Part shown: one piece after another, positions 1 through 5,978 of the stretch | How positions within the stretch are numbered: position 1 is the stretch's first letter | Layout of the letters: each line of letters starts with the position of its first letter | Assembly (NCBI GenBank): GCA_002313415.1 | Contig: DCBH01000081.1 | Span: 1-5,978, forward strand | Length of the DNA stretch: 5,978 nt | Direction: 5' to 3' | Source of the DNA: Flavobacteriales bacterium UBA1112 | GTDB lineage: Bacteria; Bacteroidota; Bacteroidia; Flavobacteriales_D; Sanyastnellaceae | The notes under the pieces: generated by a model | Told to the model about the DNA's origin: nothing | The model's input: only the letters and a program-made list of their open reading frames with translations | Database searches by the model: none | Made by a program: the position numbers and the translations under genes

Positions 1-24
1 CGAAGTGCTTTGAATTCAAGCGAT

Positions 25-42
25 AGAATCCGATTTGATTCT
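25..42 (+). terminator. Weak stem-loop in the leader, possible terminator of an upstream gene
   Basis: AGAATC (25-30) pairs with GATTCT (37-42) around a 6-nt loop, giving a 6-bp stem that is followed by two further T residues (43-44). This would suit termination of a + strand gene ending at 11-13 or 24-26. The stem is short and AT-rich and the T-run is very short, so it may be chance. Confidence 0.15.
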
Positions 43-86
43 TTGTCATTGCCCGAGCGCCCGCAAGTGCTGCATTTTGGCATCCA

Positions 87-96
87 CAATCGATTG
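87..96. promoter_or_regulatory. 10-bp perfect palindrome upstream of the GH92 gene
   Basis: CAATCGATTG at 87-96 is a perfect palindrome whose last base lies 40 nt before the GH92 ATG. It is part of a segment (88-100) that repeats, with one gap and one mismatch, the segment at 27-40. Position and symmetry would suit a regulator binding site, but no regulator is encoded in the window and the promoter is not identified, so the role is conjecture. Confidence 0.15.
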
Positions 97-135
97 GATT
101 GCAACTTGTGCGCGACGTCTCAAAATCACCCTTAA

Positions 136-3120
136 ATGATGAGATATTTTTACCGCCTGGCACTCTTCATTGCGAGTGCACTCATCTTTGGATGTGGAAA
201 CGCTCCGAGCGCCACCCATCGTGAAGTAAATCCTTGGATTGGGACGGGGGGCCACGGCCACACCTACCCTGGGTCCACCTCGCCATTTGGCATGGTTCAA
301 TTGAGTCCAGATACGCGACTCGAGGGTTGGGATGGTTGTGGAGGTTATCACGATACGGACAGCGTGATTTACGGCTTCAGCCATACGCACCTTCAAGGCA
401 CAGGCGTCAGTGACTATGGTGACATTTTGGTGATGCCTTGTACGCAATTTCAAGAAGGCACAACATGGCGTGACAAGTACAAAAGTGCATTCGTCAAATC
501 CTCAGAACTCGGACATGCAGGGTATTACTCCGTGCATCTCGAAGACCACGGCATTCTTGCTGAGCTCACCACCACCCCAAGGGTAGGGATACATCGATAC
601 ACATTGGACGAGCCAGACACATTGACGTGGATTGTCGATTTGGAACACCGCGATGAACTCGTTCATTACAGCATTGAGCCGCGTGGCAAGCGCATGTTGG
701 TCGGACACCGAGTTAGCGAGAATTGGGCAGAAGAGCAACACGTTTACTTCGCCATGGCTTTTGATCGGGATTTTGAATGGGGCGATCAGCTCGGTGAAAT
801 CACACGCGTAGACACAATGGAGGACGGAAGTCTGGTCCAAGAAATGTCCATGGTACCTGTGTTTGTTGCTGACTTTGGTGTCTTGACTGAACTCAACGTC
901 CACGTCGGCTTGAGCTTCTGTGACATCGAAGGAGCCATTGGAAACTTGGAGGCTGAGGCAAGCGAATTTGATTTTGATTTTCACCGGGCAGCGTGCGAAT
1001 CCAGTTGGGATGAACAACTCGGCCGAATACATATTGAAGGTGGAACGTCGGACGAACGGACCACATTTTACACAGCCTTGTACCACGCTACAACCGTCCC
1101 GAATGTCGCAAGTGACGTAGATGGGCGCTATCGCGGCACCGACATGCAGGTTCACCAACTGAGGGAAGATGACGGTGAGCACTACACGGTATTCAGCCTC
1201 TGGGACACCTACCGTGCCTTACATCCTCTACTCGCTTGGATTGAACCCAACCGCACAAGAGACATGATTCGAACCATGCTTCGCATGTATCAGGATGGAG
1301 GCCAACTTCCAGTTTGGGAATTGGCTGCGAATTACACAGGATGCATGATTGGCTATCACAGCATTCCCGTCATTGTAGACGCAGAACAATGGGGTTTGTA
1401 TGGCTGGGATTCAGAGCTCGCCTTGCAGGCCATGTTGCAGGCTGCAGACTCTTTGCATTTGGGGTTAGATGCCTACATGGACATGGGCTACATCCCCTCC
1501 GAACACGAACACGAAAGCGTGTCCAAAACGCTTGAGTATGCTTTCGATGATGCGTGCATTTCGAGATATGCACACGCTCACGGAGAGCCTGAATTGGCTG
1601 CGCGCTTTGCGAAACGGGCAGCATCTTGGAGAAATTTGGTTCACCCCAAATCAGGCTTCATTCAGGCCAAACGACAAGGTGCTTGGGTGGAAGGCTTCGA
1701 CCCACGCGAAGTCAACTTCAACTTCACTGAAGCCAACGGCTGGCAATACCTTTTCGCGCCGGTTCACGACATAGCTGGCCAGCGAAACATACTAGGGGGA
1801 GATGAAGGTTATCTGTCGCGTTTGGATGAATTGTTTTCAGCCCCTATCGAAACCACAGGGCGTGTTCAGCCTGACATCACTGGCCTCATCGGACAATATG
1901 CCCATGGCAATGAGCCCAGTCATCACGTCGCCTATTTGGCATCGTATGCAGGAAAACCAGAATCAACCGCAACCCGAGTGAGCAGACTCTGTCGTGACAT
2001 GTACAGCAATGCGCCAGATGGGCTTTGTGGCAATGAAGACTGTGGACAAATGAGTGCCTGGTTTGTATGGTCCGCCCTAGGCATGTACCCCGTCGAACCA
2101 GGTTCAGGCCAAGTTGTATTGGGTACGCCGATGTTCAAGCGTGCTGTGGTGACCCCCCAAGGCACCAAACAAGTTACAGATATACGGGCTCGCGGATTGC
2201 ACACGAGGGCCAAGTTTATCACGGGGCTTCGTTGGCACAATGCAGATGGAACCTCCTCTCCCATTTTATCGCGATCCTTCATGCCAGTTCGTGACTTGGC
2301 TCAAGGTGGTACACTGGAATTACTCATGGCCACCAAGCCCAACAACGTCTTCGGGCGCGCTTTGACTGATCGCCCTACCTCAACGTGGCAAGCAAAAGGT
2401 TTTGTCGCCGTTCCAAGCATAACTGCACCAAGGACCTTTCAAGAAGATCGCGCATACATTGAACTCGACCACCTCCAAGCTGAAGTCGTGCTGGAGTGGA
2501 GTTCGAATGGAGGAGCGACTTGGCAGACCTACGCGGAACCTTTGGAAATTCAAAAAACCACAAATGTTCTCGCGCGATCCGTCTTGGGCAATGACACATC
2601 CGCAGTGGTCTCACATCGTGTATTGAAGGTGGATCACCAATGGAAATTAAGTTTAGATACACCACCAAGCAATCAGTATTCTGCAGGGGGCAATCACGCC
2701 TTGATTGATGGACTGCAGGGCGGTGAAGATTATAGACACGGCGAGTGGCAGGGTTACTGGGGACAAAACTGTGTGGCGACTGTGGACTTGGGACAGATCG
2801 AGTCGGTGAAGCAAGTGGAAATAAGGGCGTTGCAAGACATCAAGCCTTGGATATGGTCTCCTCGAGAAGTGCTCTTTTATGGTTCTGATGATGGACTAAA
2901 CTTTGAGCTTCAAACTGTTGTCCAATCGACCTTGGCTGAAAACGATGAACAAATCCAAATCGAGCGATTCATCTGCGACGAACCTTTGAAAGCGCGTTAC
3001 CTCAAAGTTGAGGCAAAAGGACGCGGCACCATTCCCGAATGGCATTTGGGAAGAGGCAATGACCGGTGGATGTTCGTAGATGAAATTGTCGTTGACCTCA
3101 CATCTTCATCCGAACTTTAA
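136..3120 (+). CDS. GH92 family alpha-mannosidase, lipoprotein, with C-terminal beta-sandwich and F5/8-type domains
   Basis: Predicted exo-acting, calcium-dependent, inverting alpha-mannosidase (known of family GH92) that removes mannose from N-glycan or mannan-type chains outside the cytoplasm. A basic, hydrophobic signal peptide ends in a lipobox-like IFGC with Cys20 as the lipidation site. The catalytic region covers about residues 30-740, with family motifs NPWIGTGGHGHTYPG (32-46), GFSHTHLQGTG (80-90), FSLWDTYRALHP (353-364), TEANGWQY (531-538, E532 the likely catalytic acid), HGNEPSHH (590-597) and GNEDCGQMSAW (632-642, likely site of the catalytic base). About 755-832 resembles the chitobiase/HEX C-terminal beta-sandwich and about 840-988 an F5/8 type C (CBM32-like) module; these explain the length of 994 against the usual 720-780. 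ATG at 136 is preferred because it gives an intact signal peptide; a second ATG follows at 139. No Shine-Dalgarno is seen, only A-rich sequence. Linkage preference (1,2, 1,3, 1,4 or 1,6) cannot be read from sequence. Confidence 0.95.
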   Translation: MMRYFYRLALFIASALIFGCGNAPSATHREVNPWIGTGGHGHTYPGSTSPFGMVQLSPDTRLEGWDGCGGYHDTDSVIYGFSHTHLQGTGVSDYGDILVMPCTQFQEGTTWRDKYKSAFVKSSELGHAGYYSVHLEDHGILAELTTTPRVGIHRYTLDEPDTLTWIVDLEHRDELVHYSIEPRGKRMLVGHRVSENWAEEQHVYFAMAFDRDFEWGDQLGEITRVDTMEDGSLVQEMSMVPVFVADFGVLTELNVHVGLSFCDIEGAIGNLEAEASEFDFDFHRAACESSWDEQLGRIHIEGGTSDERTTFYTALYHATTVPNVASDVDGRYRGTDMQVHQLREDDGEHYTVFSLWDTYRALHPLLAWIEPNRTRDMIRTMLRMYQDGGQLPVWELAANYTGCMIGYHSIPVIVDAEQWGLYGWDSELALQAMLQAADSLHLGLDAYMDMGYIPSEHEHESVSKTLEYAFDDACISRYAHAHGEPELAARFAKRAASWRNLVHPKSGFIQAKRQGAWVEGFDPREVNFNFTEANGWQYLFAPVHDIAGQRNILGGDEGYLSRLDELFSAPIETTGRVQPDITGLIGQYAHGNEPSHHVAYLASYAGKPESTATRVSRLCRDMYSNAPDGLCGNEDCGQMSAWFVWSALGMYPVEPGSGQVVLGTPMFKRAVVTPQGTKQVTDIRARGLHTRAKFITGLRWHNADGTSSPILSRSFMPVRDLAQGGTLELLMATKPNNVFGRALTDRPTSTWQAKGFVAVPSITAPRTFQEDRAYIELDHLQAEVVLEWSSNGGATWQTYAEPLEIQKTTNVLARSVLGNDTSAVVSHRVLKVDHQWKLSLDTPPSNQYSAGGNHALIDGLQGGEDYRHGEWQGYWGQNCVATVDLGQIESVKQVEIRALQDIKPWIWSPREVLFYGSDDGLNFELQTVVQSTLAENDEQIQIERFICDEPLKARYLKVEAKGRGTIPEWHLGRGNDRWMFVDEIVVDLTSSSEL

Positions 3121-3123
3121 GGC

Positions 3124-4326
3124 ATGCCCCCTGTGGATCACGTTTTCCTGAATCGAGGCTTGGCCGCCACCACCCCTCACCCATTGGGGTTGGAAGTGAG
3201 CCATGCACAAGGCCCATGGATTCATTTAACTGACGAGACCAAGTTGTTTGATGCTGTCAGTGGCATCGGAGTGACCAATTTTGGACATGGAAATGACGTT
3301 GTACTTGATCAGTTGAGAAGCCAACTCGAGAAACACCTCCACACCATGGTTTATGGTGAGTTTTTGCAAAAAACTCAAACTGAAGCGAGTGCCCTGCTTT
3401 GTGCCACCCTTCCAAAAGAATTGGATGGTATTTATTTTTTGAATTCGGGTGCAGAGGCAATCGATGGAGCAATCAAACTTTCTCGTCGCGTAAATGGCAG
3501 AACCCGCTTAATGGCGGTCTCTGGTTCGTATCACGGCAACACCATTGGGTCACTCTCGGTATCTTCTAATGAATCGCGCAAAGCCGCTTATCGACCTCTT
3601 CTGCCTGAAGTAGAGTTTTTAAAATGGAATGACCCGAGCGATTTGAAGCGCATTGATTCTACTGTCGCATGCGTGATTGTCGAGACGGTTCAAGGAGATG
3701 CTGGTGTTCGTATCCCTTCGAAAAATTGGCTTCAGGACCTTCGAGCCAAATGTCGAGAGACAGGCGCTCTTCTTGTTCTTGATGAGATTCAATGTGGCAT
3801 GGGGCGCACTGGAAAACCATGGGCATTCGAGCACTTCGACATCGTTCCTGACATCCTCTGTATGGGAAAGGCACTCGGAGGTGGCATGGCCATAGGGGCC
3901 ATGGCAACCTCAAAGGCTCGCTTAAGCCTTTTTGCGCACAATCCCTCACTTGGTCACATCACGACATTTGGAGGACATCCCATGGCGTGTGCCGGCGCGG
4001 TGGGAGCTCTCAAGTCCATGGATAAAATAAATTTCACACAGGTTGAACGTCTGAATCGAATGTGGCAAGACGCCCTCGAAAGTCACGTCGCAGTTCGAAA
4101 CGTACGCCGCATCGGCGCATTCTTTGCGGTGGAAATGGAAAGTGCTGAAGCGGTACAAAAAACCATAGAGTGTGGTTTGAAATGTGCTAGCGGTACTGGT
4201 GTCCTTTTGTTTTACTTCCTCAGTGTGCCACATGCATTTCGTCTCGCCCCTCCCCTCACTTGCTCCGAAGATGAAATGGCAACGGGTCTGAGACTGATTC
4301 TACAGGCTTTGGATCACGTGAGCTGA
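3124..4326 (+). CDS. Class III PLP-dependent aminotransferase (acetylornithine/ornithine aminotransferase-like)
   Basis: Predicted cytoplasmic transaminase that moves an amino group, probably from an omega-amino or alpha-amino donor, to a 2-oxo acid through pyridoxal phosphate. The 400-residue length and all core motifs fit fold type I class III: NSGAEAIDGAIKLSRR (107-122, cofactor phosphate region), SYHGNT (135-140), VETVQGDAG (186-194), LDEIQCGMGRTG (219-230, D220 binding the pyridine nitrogen), GKALGGG (248-254, K249 the Schiff-base lysine) and TTFGGHP (280-286). The sequence resembles a Bacteroidota group usually annotated only as aspartate aminotransferase family protein, whose substrate I do not know. 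It is not clearly ArgD, GabT or RocD, and no arginine, proline or polyamine genes flank it. There is no signal peptide. The ATG lies 3 nt after the GH92 stop, so expression with GH92 is expected. The last 13 nt overlap the convergent hydrolase gene. Confidence 0.93.
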   Translation: MPPVDHVFLNRGLAATTPHPLGLEVSHAQGPWIHLTDETKLFDAVSGIGVTNFGHGNDVVLDQLRSQLEKHLHTMVYGEFLQKTQTEASALLCATLPKELDGIYFLNSGAEAIDGAIKLSRRVNGRTRLMAVSGSYHGNTIGSLSVSSNESRKAAYRPLLPEVEFLKWNDPSDLKRIDSTVACVIVETVQGDAGVRIPSKNWLQDLRAKCRETGALLVLDEIQCGMGRTGKPWAFEHFDIVPDILCMGKALGGGMAIGAMATSKARLSLFAHNPSLGHITTFGGHPMACAGAVGALKSMDKINFTQVERLNRMWQDALESHVAVRNVRRIGAFFAVEMESAEAVQKTIECGLKCASGTGVLLFYFLSVPHAFRLAPPLTCSEDEMATGLRLILQALDHVS

Positions 4327-4330
4327 AGTT
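4305..4330. repeat. Imperfect inverted repeat at the convergent gene ends, possible weak terminator
   Basis: A perfect 8-bp palindrome, TCACGTGA (4314-4321), lies inside the 13-nt overlap of the two convergent genes. Outward pairing continues with one mismatch (4313/4322) and several G-U pairs to 4305/4330. In + strand RNA this could give a stem-loop with an ACGU loop (4316-4319). Downstream there is no proper T-run. In - strand RNA the G-U pairs become mismatches, so the hairpin would be weaker. Because the genes overlap, any terminator for either unit must lie in coding DNA. A role in termination is an inference. Confidence 0.25.
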
Positions 4331-5264
4331 CTTGTCTCGACCGAATCCAGGAACCTAGATTTTCACTAGAGCGTCTTGCCTCTGGGAGAAAGTCCGGAAG
4401 CAGCTGCCATCCATGCACGGCCTCGGGCTCTGTGCGCATTTTGACAGGCACGTTGTCCTCGACGAGACGCCTGTGCAGTGCTTGAACGTCTGGAGCCAAA
4501 AATTCATCCAGTGACCATTCCAAGTACACATTTGGCCAAGACGAAAAACTCTTGTGAAGCAAGGGACTGACAAGCGGATCATTCGGTGTATGACCCGCCA
4601 AATACTGCTTGCTGTAATCCATAGAATCCTCATGGCTAAATGGACTATGTGCGATCATGTTGTTGCGAATGGATGCCGCATCCACTCGCAAGTCGCACCA
4701 TGGACTCAGCAGACCCAGTCCTATAATTTGGCCTGTGGGCAGTCTTTCTCCCATCCATTTCATCAGAGCACCCATGGCTAAATTTCCACCTGCACTGTCT
4801 CCAATTAACACCACAGGACCGCGCTCTTCGATGACCGACTTGATGGCCAAAAACACATCGTTGTGAGCCAAAGGAAAAACATGGTCTGGTGCCAAACGGT
4901 AGCGCGGCAAAACAATCCGGCATCGCGTAACTCTTGCGAGATGAACAGCTGCTGCCCGATAAACCCTTGGACTGCCAAATGCAAAAGCACCGCCATGAAC
5001 CCAAATCACTGTTCCCTCTTTGTGTTCTTTCCATGTCACCTCTGCCCCCTGCCAATTTGGCTCGAAGCGCTCTTGGAATTCGCCTCCCCACGGCCCTGGA
5101 TTCAGTCTGGACGCCAATTCTATGGCTTGACGAATTTGCTGAGGTTTGGCTTGGGCTACATCTCGACGAAGAACCCTTGCTGCGAGATGTGCACTTTCTA
5201 GCCACGCGCGCCTCGACCCCCATTCCGAGGGAAACCATCTTGCCATTCCAGATTCAGAATTCAT
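4314..5264 (-). CDS. Alpha/beta hydrolase, hormone-sensitive lipase (family IV esterase) type
   Basis: Predicted cytoplasmic carboxylesterase or lipase-like hydrolase acting on an unidentified ester; there is no signal peptide or membrane segment. The 316-residue length is typical of the HSL family. Motifs in order: HGGAFAFG (90-97, oxyanion hole), RYRLAP (121-126), GDSAGG (155-160, nucleophile S157), SPWCDL (187-192), SLDEFLAPD (251-259, acid D253 or possibly E254) and VHGWQLLP (283-290, H284). A Ser-Asp/Glu-His triad is therefore complete. The N-terminal about 75 residues form the usual cap region. The ATG at 5264 overlaps the stop of the upstream M14 gene (shared bases 5261-5264), which supports this start and suggests translational coupling. 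A second in-frame ATG (residue 7) is a possible alternative. The 3' end overlaps the convergent aminotransferase gene by 13 nt. Acetylxylan esterase or deacetylase activity cannot be excluded. Confidence 0.92.
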   Translation of the reverse strand: MNSESGMARWFPSEWGSRRAWLESAHLAARVLRRDVAQAKPQQIRQAIELASRLNPGPWGGEFQERFEPNWQGAEVTWKEHKEGTVIWVHGGAFAFGSPRVYRAAAVHLARVTRCRIVLPRYRLAPDHVFPLAHNDVFLAIKSVIEERGPVVLIGDSAGGNLAMGALMKWMGERLPTGQIIGLGLLSPWCDLRVDAASIRNNMIAHSPFSHEDSMDYSKQYLAGHTPNDPLVSPLLHKSFSSWPNVYLEWSLDEFLAPDVQALHRRLVEDNVPVKMRTEPEAVHGWQLLPDFLPEARRSSENLGSWIRSRQELQLT

Positions 5265-5978
5265 GGGTTTCCGACTGGCAACATTTCGTACACAGGATAG
5301 CGGTTGGCTGTTCCTTCATCATGGGGGCTCTGTTCATAGAGCCAACGAAGGGCCCTCTCAGGATGTGCTTCCCACTCTGGATTTTGCGCTTGCGCGGCAT
5401 CATAACGAGCTCTCAAGTTGGGGTCGTTTCGAAGCATTTCCTCCGCAGTATCCTCAAAAATATAGCTCGAGTAATATTCTTTTCGTTGAAGAACTGCGTC
5501 GAAGAAATTCCAGACCAAGAACGCGTCATGCCCCTTTGGCGACAGCACTTCGGTTAAATATCGTTTGGCTTTTTGGTCAGAGGGGATGACCCAGTCTCCA
5601 GCATATACATCCACGGGCACCAATTCTGATCGAAGTGAATCTATCGTTACTGGGTGATGTCCTTCATAAGGTCTGGAAGCAGTTGAAAACGCTTCAATCC
5701 ATGTCACCCTCAAAAGCATGGTGGTGTCTCGAGGAACCGCATTCATTTTCACCCCATTTGCTTTCAAACGTTCCACAACCTTTCTCCAAGCTTGGGGCAA
5801 CACCCAGGCGTTGGGTACATCTGCTGAATCAAGCGCGAAATAATGGTTGGCATGAGGAATGTTTTTCGTCCAAGTCGACGATGGATCGTACTTCAATCGG
5901 GTCCCCTGAGTGACCGAACTCCATTCCCGACGAGCAACGTATCCAGTAAAGGACAAACTGTCTCGCTCCTGAGACAAT
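5261..5978 (-). CDS. M14 family metallocarboxypeptidase, C-terminal part (5' end beyond window)
   Basis: The visible 238 codons run from the right edge to a TGA at 5263-5261. The first complete codon is TTG and no true start is evident, so the gene surely continues outside the window. The segment matches my memory of the region after the catalytic domain in large Bacteroidota M14 (zinc carboxypeptidase-like) proteins: a conserved VLPQAWRKVVERLKANGV stretch (59-76 of the visible part), SRPYEGHH (101-108), DAFLVWNFFD (151-160), YIFEDTAEEML (172-182) and a terminal NRYPVYEML (225-233). The zinc ligands and catalytic glutamate would lie upstream and are not visible, so activity cannot be judged. 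Family members are usually exported and cleave peptides outside the cytoplasm; the signal peptide is off-window. The stop overlaps the ATG of the downstream hydrolase by 4 nt, which indicates one operon. Confidence 0.8.
   Translation of the reverse strand, partial: LSQERDSLSFTGYVARREWSSVTQGTRLKYDPSSTWTKNIPHANHYFALDSADVPNAWVLPQAWRKVVERLKANGVKMNAVPRDTTMLLRVTWIEAFSTASRPYEGHHPVTIDSLRSELVPVDVYAGDWVIPSDQKAKRYLTEVLSPKGHDAFLVWNFFDAVLQRKEYYSSYIFEDTAEEMLRNDPNLRARYDAAQAQNPEWEAHPERALRWLYEQSPHDEGTANRYPVYEMLPVGNP

Larger units (their letters stand above)
1..135. other. Leader region of the GH92 gene; possible edge of an upstream gene, unresolved
   Basis: No gene can be assigned here with confidence. Three alternatives exist. 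(1) The + frame beginning at base 1 stays open to a TAA at 133-135, directly abutting the GH92 ATG, so it could be the last 44 codons of an upstream operon gene; its codons have few purines in first position (about 18 of 44), which argues against coding. (2) A + strand gene could end at the TGA at 11-13 or the TAG at 24-26. (3) A divergent - strand gene could start at the ATG at 49-47 (MTKNQIGFYRLNSKHF, then the window edge) or at the ATG at 83-81 (MPKCSTCG, with a CxxC pair). I recognise none of these. No convincing Bacteroidota promoter (TTTG, then about 20 nt, then TAnnTTTG) is visible, although TTTG occurs at 34-37, 42-45 and 76-79. Confidence 0.5.

Noticed and set aside
76..108. Bacteroidota-type promoter (TTTG at 76-79 with a -7 element near 101-108)
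   Set aside because: The spacing is right, but 101-108 (GCAACTTG) matches TAnnTTTG only at its last three bases.
46..453. 135-codon - strand open frame across the GH92 5' end
   Set aside because: Most of it is antisense to the signal peptide and first GH92 motifs, and its composition looks random.
967..982. Short tandem repeat of TTGATT coding for FDFDF in the GH92 protein
   Set aside because: Only two copies, in a coding region, and explained by alternating Phe-Asp codons.
502..1182. 226-codon open frame on the - strand inside the GH92 gene
   Set aside because: It is fully antisense to a strongly conserved catalytic region and its translation shows no recognisable domain.
4645..5238. 197-codon - strand open frame in another frame of the hydrolase gene
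   Set aside because: The overlapping frame carries the full esterase motif set; this one is rich in Ser, Arg and Cys and resembles nothing known to me.
4934..5557. 207-codon + strand open frame antisense to the hydrolase and peptidase genes
   Set aside because: It spans the boundary of two well-supported genes on the other strand and has no recognisable motif, so it is a shadow frame.
5975..5977. TTG at the right edge as a start codon for the M14 protein
   Set aside because: It is simply the first complete codon in the open frame; the catalytic domain of the family must lie upstream, so this is an internal leucine.
1..5978. CRISPR arrays, tRNA or rRNA genes, insertion sequences, defence or toxin genes
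   Set aside because: From about position 136 the DNA is taken up by four conserved metabolic or degradative genes; no array of repeats, transposase motif or RNA gene signature was seen on either strand.

Overview
The window reads as about 6 kb of ordinary, gene-dense chromosome from a member of the Bacteroidota, probably a marine or freshwater Flavobacteriales-like lineage with near 50% GC (inference). The clues are a lipoprotein GH92 alpha-mannosidase with the C-terminal module that Bacteroidota glycosidases share, a class III aminotransferase of a type I recognise from Bacteroidota genomes, the C-terminus of a Bacteroidota-style M14 metallopeptidase, and start codons preceded by A-rich sequence or by nothing rather than clear Shine-Dalgarno sites.

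Layout. Positions 1-135 are the leader of the first gene, or a mix of leader and the edge of a neighbouring gene that cannot be resolved. On the + strand, 136-3120 encodes a 994-residue secreted lipoprotein glycosidase (GH92). Only 3 nt after its stop, 3124-4326 encodes a PLP-dependent class III aminotransferase; the two are almost certainly one transcription unit. On the - strand, a protein that enters from the right edge (5978-5261) is the C-terminal part of an M14 metallopeptidase. Its stop overlaps by 4 nt the ATG of a hormone-sensitive-lipase-type alpha/beta hydrolase (5264-4314). The two units converge and their coding ends overlap by 13 nt (4314-4326), at a short palindrome. There is no intergenic DNA to the right of position 136 longer than 3 nt.

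How the genes may work together. The GH92 lipoprotein would trim alpha-linked mannose from glycans in the periplasm or at the outer membrane, and the M14 protein probably degrades peptides outside the cytoplasm; both suit a scavenger of glycoprotein or detrital organic matter. The aminotransferase and the esterase-like hydrolase are predicted to be cytoplasmic, and their substrates cannot be named from sequence. No SusC/SusD pair, transporter or regulator is visible, so this is not a recognisable polysaccharide utilisation locus within the window.

I looked for a new system (defence module, mobile element, CRISPR, structured RNA, unusual repeats) and found none. The observations worth a second look are modest: the modular tail on the GH92 enzyme, the very tight GH92-aminotransferase pairing, the overlapping convergent ends with their inverted repeat, and small repeats in the leader.
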